The translations under genes and the position numbers were made by a program. Of a stretch of DNA of 15,404 bases, positions 8,149 through 14,878 are shown one piece after another (position 1 is the first letter of the stretch; every line of letters begins with the position of its first letter). The stretch is from Planctomycetota bacterium (GTDB lineage Bacteria; Planctomycetota; PUPC01; JACPCR01), in the NCBI GenBank assembly GCA_030740295.1, contig JASLXP010000891.1:1-15404 (forward strand). The letters are read 5' to 3'. Under the pieces are notes generated by a model. That model searched no databases. It saw only the letters and a list, made by a program, of their open reading frames with translations, and had not been told where the DNA came from.

Positions 8149-8736
8149 TCACGAGCTTTCTCCTTGCACGATTTCAACAGGCTCTACGGACTCCGTCTCA
8201 CTCAGTTCTGGCTCTGCCGTCAGCAGGACAGCCGCCACTGAAGGGACTGAGATGCTGATGGATTCCAGAAGCCAGCGGAGTGGAGCAACGGAACCAGAAT
8301 AGGCAGCGAATATCTCGGCCCAGATCCACCGGGCCGAAAGATCCGCCAGGGACGCTACCAGAACGACGAACACCAGAGCCGCCCAACCCTTTCGCGAACA
8401 GCCGGCCTCGATTCCGAGCACAAGTCCCCACATGGGCAGAAGGGCAGTCCATTCCACCGAGTGCCCTTCCTCCATCAGCCACAGAAACAGCTTGAGGTCC
8501 AGGAAGCCAGCCAGGAACCCTATGGGTGGTCCGACCAAAAATCCTCGCAGGCCCCAGGCGCGGAATCCGATCAGCATGGCCACCATCGTGCCTGCGGGGA
8601 TCAAGACACTCATCTGTTCAATGTTTTCCTCGGCGCCGCTTTTCTTGACGAAGTGGAGCACGGCGGCCGAAAGCGGCCCTGCAAGGGTGGCGGCTGTCCC
8701 CCAGCCCAGGAAACGTATGCACCGTTTCCTGCTCAT
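8149..8736 (-). CDS. Multi-pass membrane protein, last gene of the radical SAM operon
   Basis: The 195-residue protein has about five hydrophobic segments (roughly residues 10-30, 43-60, 64-88, 95-112 and 117-137) and a possible sixth near 155-173, then an acidic tail (PELSETESVEPVEIVQGESS). It has no motif of a known transporter, protease or enzyme that I recognise. Its ATG overlaps the stop of the 304-residue gene in an ATGA, so the two are probably translated together. The tight coupling behind a radical SAM maturase and its putative substrate suggests a membrane partner for export, anchoring or immunity; that is inference from position only. Confidence 0.75.
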   Translation of the reverse strand: MSRKRCIRFLGWGTAATLAGPLSAAVLHFVKKSGAEENIEQMSVLIPAGTMVAMLIGFRAWGLRGFLVGPPIGFLAGFLDLKLFLWLMEEGHSVEWTALLPMWGLVLGIEAGCSRKGWAALVFVVLVASLADLSARWIWAEIFAAYSGSVAPLRWLLESISISVPSVAAVLLTAEPELSETESVEPVEIVQGESS

Positions 8737-9647
8737 CTCGCGCCCTGAGTTCGCGCCCAGGCTATGTATTCCCGGACGGCTCCTTCCAGTTTCTCCAATG
8801 CTTCCTTTGCCATGAGCTTCTGGATCGAGAGCAGAGCCGCCTTCCGTTTGGCTGGGTCAGCAATCGCCTGGGCCTTCTTCCGTTGGCTGATGTATTCCTT
8901 GGACCAGCCGTAGTAAACAAATCGCCGATCAAACTGGCTGATGACCGCGATGAAGTCCTTGTCAACCTCGGGTTGCTGTTCAAGCTTGCGGAGCTCCTCA
9001 AGGGAAACGCGAGGCGTTGAATACTGCTCGAGCACTTTCTCCATGGCTTCTGCACGATCTGCTTTGTCTTGGATCTTTTGGGCTTCAGCGAATGCCTTCT
9101 TAAGCGCGGGGGCGTCCGGTTCTCTGGAACGCTTGAGCACGGCGCCCAGGAGAGTTTCAGGATCGGTTTTCTCTTGTTGGACCCACCATCGCCGTATGCC
9201 GTCAATATCAAGATTCTTCCAACCGGTAAGTATGAATCCAACTTTCTTGTCAGGATCGTAGCCATCTGCCTGAAATGAAATGCCATTCTTCTGGTAAGTG
9301 TATGGCGACTTCATTGCGTAACCTTCTTTCTTGAAGATTTGATGGATGGTGCGGCGGGCAAGTCCTTCCTCGAGACGAGTGGGCTGACCGGTACCAAATG
9401 CGGAGGTAGCGAATGGCAATCCGCTATTGGCCACTGACAACGGATTCCCACTGGTGGCCTCTTCGCTGTTAGCCGATCCAAACGATGCTGCCAGGCCGGC
9501 AGCAGCCAGGGCCTTGATGAGGCGTTCACCGAACGGATACGCTATAGGATAGGGGTGAACCGTTGGATCCGGATCTTCCCAGGATGGGTATTCCGGTTCT
9601 GGATAATGCTCGAGTGGCAGCACAATGAGCTCAGGTCTGGTTGGCAT
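8733..9647 (-). CDS. Putative radical SAM substrate protein with aromatic/proline-rich N-terminus
   Basis: The 304-residue protein has no family I recognise. Its first 38 residues are rich in Pro, Tyr, Glu and His (EHYPEPEYPSWEDPDPTVHP at 13-32). A segment shaped like a signal peptide follows (about 40-60, ERLIKALAAAGLAASFGSAN), unusually far from the N-terminus. Residues about 90-155 form a small mixed domain with GISFQADGYDPDKKVGFILT. Residues about 160-300 are charged and helical, likely coiled coil, with a WSKEYISQRKKA stretch. The ATG is firm: a GAGGAG lies 7 bases before it, within the end of the radical SAM gene, which it overlaps by 17 bases; the next internal Met is at residue 112. 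The Trp23-Glu24-Asp25 tripeptide fits the aromatic-X-Asp type of site that cyclophane-forming radical SAM enzymes crosslink. It could be a modified substrate or a partner protein; function unproven. Confidence 0.75.
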   Translation of the reverse strand: MPTRPELIVLPLEHYPEPEYPSWEDPDPTVHPYPIAYPFGERLIKALAAAGLAASFGSANSEEATSGNPLSVANSGLPFATSAFGTGQPTRLEEGLARRTIHQIFKKEGYAMKSPYTYQKNGISFQADGYDPDKKVGFILTGWKNLDIDGIRRWWVQQEKTDPETLLGAVLKRSREPDAPALKKAFAEAQKIQDKADRAEAMEKVLEQYSTPRVSLEELRKLEQQPEVDKDFIAVISQFDRRFVYYGWSKEYISQRKKAQAIADPAKRKAALLSIQKLMAKEALEKLEGAVREYIAWARTQGAR

Positions 9648-10815
9648 GGTCTATCTCCTCAATCATTAACTGCTCAGCAAAACTGAGCACTGGGAACGCG
9701 GGGTTGTAATGCTTGTGAACGAAGTTTGGGTTACGTTGCTTCCAAAGGCGCTTCCCGACATCGTCGGCAATGGGCATGAGAACCTGTTCGTACTGGCACA
9801 CCAGGGGGCTTGCCCGATCGATGTGGCCGGTGGATTGCCAGTTCACACAGGCACACCAGCTCGAGCACCGGGAATGCAGCGTGCATCCGTCGCATTCCGG
9901 CTTCTCCGCTTCTGACTGGCAATTCACCTCCATGCGCTTCTCTTCATCGAAGCCGGAATGAATATCACCGATCACCATCCCCGAGTCTGCATCATCACGG
10001 ACGAACTGGACGCACGGGTATAGCCTTCCGGACGGCGCGATGGAAAACTGACGAATGCCAATAGAGCAGCGTTCTCTGGTCTGGAGCGGCCCTTTCGTCC
10101 AGGTCTGGATACGTTCATCGAAACAGCTCAGGTAGAATTTCATCCCGTCGAGCGTGTTTTCCACATACCAGTCCGCGAGCCTTCGAAGAGAAAGCTCGAG
10201 ACGTGCCAGGTCGGCCGGTGTCCAGGGCGCCGAGTAATCAAGCGCCGGGCTGACGTACGCGAATCCCTGCTCAAATAGCCACATGACCGACTCGTCCAGG
10301 CTGCCGGCAGACCAGGGCGTCACCACACAGGTCACGTTGGTGCAGGGGTTCCATTCGAGCAGCCGTTCGATCACTTCACTGAGCTTACTGGATGTGCCTT
10401 CGCCGAGAAGATTCGGCCGCTGCGCGTCCTGCACTTCCGGCGCACCATCGATGCTGATCGAGATGTAGATCTGCCGCGCAGAAAGCTCACGGATCTTATC
10501 TTCGGTCAGCAGCAGACCGTTTGTGCTGAGCTTGAACGAGACCCGCAGATCGGATGCTCTCCGCGTTGTCTCATCGGCGATGTAGCAGAGCAGTTCCATC
10601 CTCATGAGCGGCTCGCCGCCAAAGAAAACGACCTCCAGATGTTGGGCCCCCTGCGCACGCGCCTCTTCGATAGCGAAATCGACCGCCCGGTCAGCCGTCT
10701 CTCTGGTCATCCCTTTGCCAGACTTCTCGCCTGTGTAGCAGTAGGTGCAGCGAAGGTTGCAGCTATGAGTGAGGTGGAAAGTGACCGACAGAGTCTGCTC
10801 GTTGTCCTGCTGCAT
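9631..10815 (-). CDS. Radical SAM/SPASM domain peptide-maturase-like protein
   Basis: With the start preferred here, the protein is 394 residues. The radical SAM cluster motif CNLRCTYC gives Cys19, Cys23 and Cys26, followed by the GGEP motif of SAM binding (66-69). The C-terminal SPASM domain has the full seven-cysteine pattern: Cys250, then G-x4-Cys268, Cys308-x2-Cys311-x5-Cys317-x3-Cys321, and Cys340, enough for two auxiliary [4Fe-4S] clusters. Enzymes of this kind include anaerobic sulfatase-maturing enzymes and RiPP maturases that form thioether or carbon-carbon crosslinks. No sulfatase gene is near; the gene overlaps instead the 304-residue protein, which is its likely substrate. The ATG at 10815 has a GGAG 7 bases upstream. 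A longer form from a GTG at 10866 is possible, with a weaker AAGG, but its extra 17 residues are not typical of the family. Confidence 0.9.
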   Translation of the reverse strand: MQQDNEQTLSVTFHLTHSCNLRCTYCYTGEKSGKGMTRETADRAVDFAIEEARAQGAQHLEVVFFGGEPLMRMELLCYIADETTRRASDLRVSFKLSTNGLLLTEDKIRELSARQIYISISIDGAPEVQDAQRPNLLGEGTSSKLSEVIERLLEWNPCTNVTCVVTPWSAGSLDESVMWLFEQGFAYVSPALDYSAPWTPADLARLELSLRRLADWYVENTLDGMKFYLSCFDERIQTWTKGPLQTRERCSIGIRQFSIAPSGRLYPCVQFVRDDADSGMVIGDIHSGFDEEKRMEVNCQSEAEKPECDGCTLHSRCSSWCACVNWQSTGHIDRASPLVCQYEQVLMPIADDVGKRLWKQRNPNFVHKHYNPAFPVLSFAEQLMIEEIDHANQT

Positions 10816-10977
10816 TCCCAAACTCCAGGTGGACGAGGTAGCCGTGGATGTTACGTGATTCCTCACGCATTACCTTCATCAAATGAAAGCCGAATCCCCT
10901 TTTAGCAGCAAGCTGCTGCATCACGCAGTCAGAAGCTCATCATTCTGTTCAACTGTCTTTCTCTCCGCTTCCTGCTC
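10816..10977 (-). other. Gap between the glycosyltransferase and radical SAM genes
   Basis: This is the only real gap inside the reverse-strand gene run. On the reverse strand it holds a small hairpin (GCAGCA-GCT-TGCTGC, about 10904-10919) followed by TAAAA, too weak and without a U-tract to be called a terminator. It could house an internal promoter for the radical SAM module, but I see no convincing -35/-10 pair. A Shine-Dalgarno GGAG lies 7 bases before the ATG at 10815. Confidence 0.35.
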
Positions 10978-12555
10978 TCAGTCTGGGAACACCTTTTTCC
11001 AGAGCCTCTTTTCTATATAGACAAGCAGATTCACGCCCGGTCGCAGGCCGAAGTACTCCGTCTGATATTCAGCCTTGAGTCTCTCCTCAATTTCCTCCTG
11101 GAATAAGGGATCGGCGATGATGACGGGAGCGTCGGGTGCGTCGATCAGTTCCGTCCAGTAACCCACTTTGTCGAATGCCCGCAGATACCACGGCATGGGC
11201 CAGAAGTCTGAGCCGGGCATGAAAAAATGGATGCGCATGGATTTTCCTTCTTCGTGGACCTCCGCCAGTTGTACCATGCGGTCGCGGAGTTTCTGGGTGT
11301 GCGTGCCGGAATGCGCGTACACGTACGGATTACGGCGGTCAGCGTAGAATCTGAAATTTGCCCGCTGCGATTGCTGCCACAAGTGCACCAGGCCGACCAG
11401 CAGCGTGAGCAGAATGACGCACTGTCCCGCGTTTGGCATCGCCCACCTTTTCTTTTCTTCCTCCGCTGAATCCTCTTTGCCAGGCCACGAGTAAACACAC
11501 TCGAATCCGATCCCTGCCAACAGGATCATGCCGTGCAGAAAGCCGAGCATGCACCAGGGCGTCTTGTAAGGAATGGCGCTGTAAATCAGGAGCATCGTGA
11601 GTGTGTAAACAAAAATGAAACGCGCTGAGGTCTGTTGAATCCCGCACGGCAGGCGGCATCTGACCACAGTCACACCTCCGATGACAGCGAACACCAGAAT
11701 AAGGGCCTCGGTCCAATATGGGCCGGGACTGTTCTTGAAATAGATGAGCGGCTTCAGGAAGAACAGAAAGGAATGCTGGTGCCCTTCACCTGAAGCGGCC
11801 CTGCTGAGGTAACGTCCGTAGGTCAGGAATGCATCAAGAATACCCCGGCCGTTGGTGAAGAATCCGGTGAAGAGGATCGCTGAGAGGAGGCTTCCCGACA
11901 GGACAGCAACGAGGAACGGTTTTGACTTCGCCCCTTCCAGAATTCGGGCAGCAGAAATCTTCCCCGCAAACGCCTGATTCACGGCCGCGGCTGCCAGCCC
12001 GCAACCGACCGCAACAATCCAGGTTTCCTTTGTGCAGAACATCAGGCCGGTGAAAACCCCGGCCGACAGTGCACTCTTTATCGATCTGCTTTCGCCGTAG
12101 CTTTTCCACGCAAGGTAAGCACAGGCAGAAAACGCAACCAACAGCATCTCGTGGATGTAATACCGGCTGTAGTAAGTCATGGCCGGTGACACCGCCGTCA
12201 GCGCTGCGGCGACAGCCGCGGCCCGCCAGCCGATCAGTCTGCCGAATCCCAACGAAAGTAGAATGAGCGCAGTGCCAAAGAATACTGGAATGAGCCGGTA
12301 GGCCCGCTCAGTCGCGTGCAGGTAGTCTCCCCCGAAAAGCCAGACAACCGGCAATGAAATGTACTGGAGTGTCGGCCCGTGGAACTCGTGCGGGTTGTAG
12401 ACGTATTTGCCGGAATTAAGGAGCTCGCCGGTCTTGACGGCTTGGACGGCCTCGTCCGTGTGCAAGGGACGCAGCTCGAGTCGCGGCAGGCGGAGCGACA
12501 ATCCAAAGATCGCGGCGAGAATGATGAGGGCCTGACAGACCCGTTCCCGTTTCAT
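10978..12555 (-). CDS. TIGR03663-type membrane glycosyltransferase (Agl23/GT39-like)
   Basis: The 525-residue polytopic membrane protein begins with a hydrophobic helix and then LHTDEAVQA (Asp34-Glu35), the luminal acidic motif of dolichol/undecaprenyl-phosphate-dependent C-type glycosyltransferases such as GT39. The stretch YVYNPHEFHGPTLQY (51-65) is typical of the TIGR03663 family, also described as flippase-activity-associated Agl23-like proteins. About ten to twelve membrane helices run to residue 400. A soluble C-terminal part follows, with IHFFMPGSDFWPMPWYLRA and a domain ending in NLLVYIEKRLWKKV. The enzyme would transfer a sugar from a lipid carrier to a protein, lipid or glycan on the outer face of the membrane. 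It overlaps the discoidin-like gene by an ATGA, so they are translationally coupled, and it lies 162 bases before the radical SAM start. Confidence 0.85.
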   Translation of the reverse strand: MKRERVCQALIILAAIFGLSLRLPRLELRPLHTDEAVQAVKTGELLNSGKYVYNPHEFHGPTLQYISLPVVWLFGGDYLHATERAYRLIPVFFGTALILLSLGFGRLIGWRAAAVAAALTAVSPAMTYYSRYYIHEMLLVAFSACAYLAWKSYGESRSIKSALSAGVFTGLMFCTKETWIVAVGCGLAAAAVNQAFAGKISAARILEGAKSKPFLVAVLSGSLLSAILFTGFFTNGRGILDAFLTYGRYLSRAASGEGHQHSFLFFLKPLIYFKNSPGPYWTEALILVFAVIGGVTVVRCRLPCGIQQTSARFIFVYTLTMLLIYSAIPYKTPWCMLGFLHGMILLAGIGFECVYSWPGKEDSAEEEKKRWAMPNAGQCVILLTLLVGLVHLWQQSQRANFRFYADRRNPYVYAHSGTHTQKLRDRMVQLAEVHEEGKSMRIHFFMPGSDFWPMPWYLRAFDKVGYWTELIDAPDAPVIIADPLFQEEIEERLKAEYQTEYFGLRPGVNLLVYIEKRLWKKVFPD

Positions 12556-13232
12556 TTTGCGGGCATGCCGTAGACGGAGACTTCCGTGTAATGGTTCATA
12601 TCGTCCGAGGTGCTGCCATTGCTGTAGAGCCGAACGAAGCGTCCATTGGCCCCCTTGACATCGATCAGCTTCCCTTCGTTTACCTCGAAGTATTCGCGAT
12701 CTTTGCCGATGCCCATGCCGGACGAATTATCGTGATCGTTATTAAAAACGGTGTTGACATCCAGGATGAAATCCTTGTCCTGACCGAGCTGAACAATGAC
12801 ATCCTTATAGACGCGCGGGTCTCCGTGATAATGCCAGATAACGATGGCGTGGATCTTGTGAACGGCGCCCAGATCAATCTGCACATACTGAGTTCCGGGC
12901 CCGAGCTCCAGCCAACTGCCCTCAGTCGCCTCCTTGTTCTTATCGGTGACGTAAGGGGCTTCACCGACGATGGGTTCGTTGTCACTCATTGAAACCTTCT
13001 TGCCGTCCGAGATGAGCTTCGTGCCTTTGGGTGCCTTGAATGGCGGCCGCGGCTTCCCGGTAGGTTTTTCTACGGTCGTACCTGGCGGAATATTCTTTGG
13101 TGTGCCAACAAATGCCGGCTTGGGAAGTTTGATCTGAATCGGGACAAGATCGTCCGCGGGGAGCTCGCTCAGCGACACACTGATGCTCAATGCTGCCAGC
13201 AGAGCCATAGAAGTAGATATGTGTTTCATCAT
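12552..13232 (-). CDS. Secreted discoidin-like (F5/8 type C) domain protein
   Basis: The product is 226 residues from the preferred ATG. A signal peptide covers about the first 22-26 residues (MMKHISTSMALLAALSISVS). A proline-rich linker follows, with PGTTVEKPTGKPRPPFKAPK. The C-terminal 140 residues resemble a discoidin fold: GSWLELGPGTQYVQIDLGAV, then HAIVIWHYHGDPRVYKDVIV, then NGRFVRLYSNGSTSDDMNHY and a closing EVSVYG. Such domains bind sugars or other surface ligands, so this is probably an exported carbohydrate-binding protein. A GGAG lies 6 bases before the ATG at 13232 (9 before the next ATG at 13229), which makes these better starts than the ATG at 13244, which would itself precede that GGAG. 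The stop overlaps the glycosyltransferase ATG in an ATGA. It is the first gene of the reverse-strand run and may be under a promoter in the divergent gap. Confidence 0.8.
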   Translation of the reverse strand: MMKHISTSMALLAALSISVSLSELPADDLVPIQIKLPKPAFVGTPKNIPPGTTVEKPTGKPRPPFKAPKGTKLISDGKKVSMSDNEPIVGEAPYVTDKNKEATEGSWLELGPGTQYVQIDLGAVHKIHAIVIWHYHGDPRVYKDVIVQLGQDKDFILDVNTVFNNDHDNSSGMGIGKDREYFEVNEGKLIDVKGANGRFVRLYSNGSTSDDMNHYTEVSVYGMPAK

Positions 13233-13294
13233 TTCAGTCTCCATCTGATAATTTCAGGGGCCATCAAGTGCGGCGGATTTTATCGGCTCGAACA

Positions 13295-13314
13295 AGGCTC
13301 GCACGGCAGAGCCT
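13295..13314. repeat. Hairpin AGGCTC/GAGCCT
   Basis: Six-base inverted repeat with an eight-base loop (GCACGGCA). The surrounding string CAAGGCTCGCACGGCAGAGC resembles dispersed repeats I recall from verrucomicrobial and related genomes; that link is from memory. No T-tract follows, so it is not a standard terminator. Confidence 0.5.
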
Positions 13315-13333
13315 GGCTGATGGTTCAGGATGT

Positions 13334-13453
13334 CTGATGGTTGATGGAAAGGGGATGACAGAAGGGATTATGATAACAAAGCATGCAGATCGCGAGACTT
13401 CCCCAACAGCGACTGCGCTTTGCCATTTTGCCATCAACCACCAGCCATCAACC
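13334..13453. repeat. Inverted pair of CCATCAA/TTGATGG heptad arrays before the HAD start
   Basis: The left arm CTGATGGTTGATGG (13334-13347) pairs with the right arm CCATCAACCACCAG (13431-13444) at 13 of 14 positions, enclosing 83 bases. A shorter left piece ATGGTT (13320-13325) can also pair with AACCAT at the HAD start codon (13450-13455). The right arm continues as CCATCAACC directly into the ATG at 13454. The mRNA could therefore fold so that the start region is paired. Confidence 0.7.
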
Positions 13454-14497
13454 ATGCTTTTCACTCGCTTCGAACAGTTCAAACCCTCCGGCCGTACGGT
13501 AAACGGCCTCCGTGTGGCCTTTGGCATCGATATCGACGGATGCGTCGATCCTGGGATGCTCAAACATGAAGATGGCTTTGCGACCGTTTCCGTTCAACAT
13601 TACGGGCTGCAGATGATCACCGGCACCGCCAAACGCGCCTGGATGTTCGTCAACTGTTTTTCCAGTGACCGTGGCATCACCCGATTTCGAGCGCTCTACA
13701 TGTGGGCGGATGTGCTGCTGCAGACGCCGGCCGCTGTGGAAGCGGGAGCAAAAATTCCGAGCTTCAAGTTTCTCCGACGCTGGTGCGATGTGACAGACTC
13801 GTACTCGCCGGAGGCACTCGACAGCTATCTGGCAGCAGGCGACCTGTCGGGCATCCTCGAAGAGGGAGACGCCCCTGCAGATGCTGTCTGTGAGCTTCAA
13901 GGCGTGCACGACTGGTCATGCCGCGTCAATGACAGTGTTGGCCCAGCCATCGAAAACATGACAGCGTTTCCTCACGCAGTCACCGCACTGAAACGCGCGC
14001 ACGAGCTCGGCGTGGATCTATGCGCAGTCTCCGGTACTCCGGAAGAACACGTGGTGAAGCAGCTCCGGACGTACGGCGTCCTTGATTGCTTTATCGGGAT
14101 CTTTGCCCAGCAGGCCGGCAAGAAATGCGTGGGACTTGCCACGATGATGGCCGGACCCGATTTCGCTTCCGCCGGCAGCCCAGCACTGAAACACGTAGAG
14201 GCTAATTACGATGTACTTCTGATGATGGGTGACGCGCCCAAGGACCACGGCGAATCCCTCAAGGCGAACGAAATTCTCACCGGCAATGAAGACTCCCCAT
14301 GCCGAATGTATTTCATTGAGGTCGGCCGCGAGAACCAATCGTGGAAGACTTTCAACGAGGAGGTCCTCGATCAGGTGGTCGGCAACAGTTGGAGCAAGGA
14401 GCACGAGGCTGAGCTGGTCGCACGGGGGTTGGCGAATCTCGACCGTATGTGGGAGCCGGATGTCGCGCCTATTGACACGTTTGCCCGGAGATCATGA
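13454..14497 (+). CDS. HAD-superfamily hydrolase (phosphatase-like)
   Basis: The product is 347 residues from the ATG at 13454. HAD motif I is FGIDIDGCVD with nucleophile Asp26 and general acid Asp28. Motif II is AVSGTPEEH with Ser193. Lys223/Lys224 (QAGKKCVG) fits motif III. Motif IV is MMGDAPKDHGESLKANE with Asp260 and Asp264. The long stretch between motifs I and II (about residues 35-170) is a cap-like insertion with WMFVNCFSSDRG and CDVTDSYSP. Family members hydrolyse small phosphorylated metabolites, often phosphosugars or phosphoglycolate; the exact substrate is not evident. The start is set by the beginning of protein-like sequence. An open frame reaches back to 13268, but those 62 codons consist of repeats. 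No Shine-Dalgarno is present; CCATCAA repeats abut the ATG. Confidence 0.85.
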   Translation: MLFTRFEQFKPSGRTVNGLRVAFGIDIDGCVDPGMLKHEDGFATVSVQHYGLQMITGTAKRAWMFVNCFSSDRGITRFRALYMWADVLLQTPAAVEAGAKIPSFKFLRRWCDVTDSYSPEALDSYLAAGDLSGILEEGDAPADAVCELQGVHDWSCRVNDSVGPAIENMTAFPHAVTALKRAHELGVDLCAVSGTPEEHVVKQLRTYGVLDCFIGIFAQQAGKKCVGLATMMAGPDFASAGSPALKHVEANYDVLLMMGDAPKDHGESLKANEILTGNEDSPCRMYFIEVGRENQSWKTFNEEVLDQVVGNSWSKEHEAELVARGLANLDRMWEPDVAPIDTFARRS

Positions 14498-14539
14498 ACG
14501 GTCCGCTGCTCCGATGACTGGTCGTCCAAGACGGAGTCG

Positions 14540-14784
14540 TTTTGACGGATTTCAGGGGCGAAGCCCCGGGCTGTTTGCCTAGCCCAGCCCAACGGGCTGG
14601 GTGAATGGTACAAAGATATGAAAAGGGGCAACGCCCCGGCCATTTATAAGGAGGCCATTCATTGGGGCAAATGACCGGGGCGTTGCCCCTAAGAATGATC
14701 TGCCCGAAAACCCAGCCCGTTGGGCTGGGCTAGGCAAACGGCCCGGGGCTTTGCCCCTGAAAACTGTCATTCAAATCCGTAAAA
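14540..14784. mobile_element. Long palindromic repeat element, possible MITE
   Basis: Outer arms 14550-14602 and 14710-14762 are inverted copies matching at 51 of 53 bases. Inner arms 14624-14645 and 14669-14690 match at 21 of 22, around a 23-base centre. Each arm is itself palindromic, so there are six small hairpins with three-base loops: GGGGC-GAA-GCCCC, CCCAGCCC-AAC-GGGCTGGG, GGGGC-AAC-GCCCC, and their mirror images. The ends carry short inverted repeats, TTTTGACGGATTT (14540-14552) and AAATCCGTAAAA (14773-14784). No transposase is encoded. The form fits a non-autonomous miniature element or a REP/BIME-like unit; I know of similar strings in PVC genomes only from memory. It could also stop transcription from both convergent genes. 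Confidence 0.7.
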
Positions 14785-14809
14785 TTGCCCTCGGCTCGCA
14801 TAGGACGCC

Positions 14810-14821
14810 GCCCTGGAGGGC
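14810..14821. repeat. Short hairpin GCCCT/AGGGC
   Basis: GCCCTGGAGGGC is a five-base stem with a two-base centre, set in GGACGCCGCCCTGGAGGGCA. The context resembles repeats I recall from PVC-type genomes. No T-tract follows. Confidence 0.5.
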
Positions 14822-14842
14822 AGCGCTACGATGGGCTGCTCG

Positions 14843-14878
14843 ACGGTATGAGGCGAAGCTTCGCTAGTTCCTTACCGT
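14843..14878. repeat. Nested palindrome around GCGAAGCTTCGC
   Basis: A perfect 12-base palindrome, GCGAAGCTTCGC (14853-14864), is enclosed by ACGGTA (14843-14848) and TACCGT (14873-14878). The whole can form an imperfect 36-base hairpin about 50 bases downstream of the LamG-like gene's stop. No T-tract is present, so terminator function is uncertain. Confidence 0.55.

Larger units (their letters stand above)
13245..13453. promoter_or_regulatory. Divergent intergenic region with repeats
   Basis: This gap lies between the start of the reverse-strand operon and the start of the HAD gene, so it must contain the control region of both. It holds a hairpin AGGCTC-N8-GAGCCT (13295-13314), a pair of TTGATGG-type heptads on the forward strand (13334-13347) and the reverse-complementary CCATCAA array (13431-13453). 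No clear sigma-70 promoter could be assigned on either strand. The forward frame is open back to 13268, but its residues before 13454 are repeat-derived and not protein-like. Confidence 0.5.

Noticed and set aside
9631..10815. Anaerobic sulfatase-maturing enzyme
   Set aside because: The SPASM pattern would allow it, but no sulfatase gene lies in the window and the direct overlap with an unknown 304-residue protein suggests another substrate. Not excluded.
10816..10866. GTG start giving a 411-residue radical SAM protein
   Set aside because: The 17 extra residues are not typical of the family and the ATG at 10815 has a better Shine-Dalgarno (GGAG at 7 bases). It remains possible.
10904..10919. 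Rho-independent terminator after the glycosyltransferase gene
   Set aside because: The stem has six pairs and no T-tract follows on the reverse strand.
10763..10921. A 52-residue reverse-strand frame starting MQQLAAKRGFG as a short RiPP precursor ahead of the radical SAM gene
   Set aside because: It overlaps the start of the radical SAM gene in another frame, has no Shine-Dalgarno that I can see and no leader/core motif; most likely chance.
13268..13453. N-terminal extension of the HAD protein
   Set aside because: The frame is open, but the residues come from the hairpin and heptad repeats, lack protein-like character, and the HAD domain starts cleanly after the ATG at 13454.
14555..14757. 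CRISPR array
   Set aside because: The repeated units are inverted, not direct, the intervals are not regular spacers, and no cas gene is near.
14371..14770. Short reverse-strand frames across the palindromic element
   Set aside because: They are translations of the inverted repeat and of the antisense of the HAD gene; no start signals or protein-like sequence.
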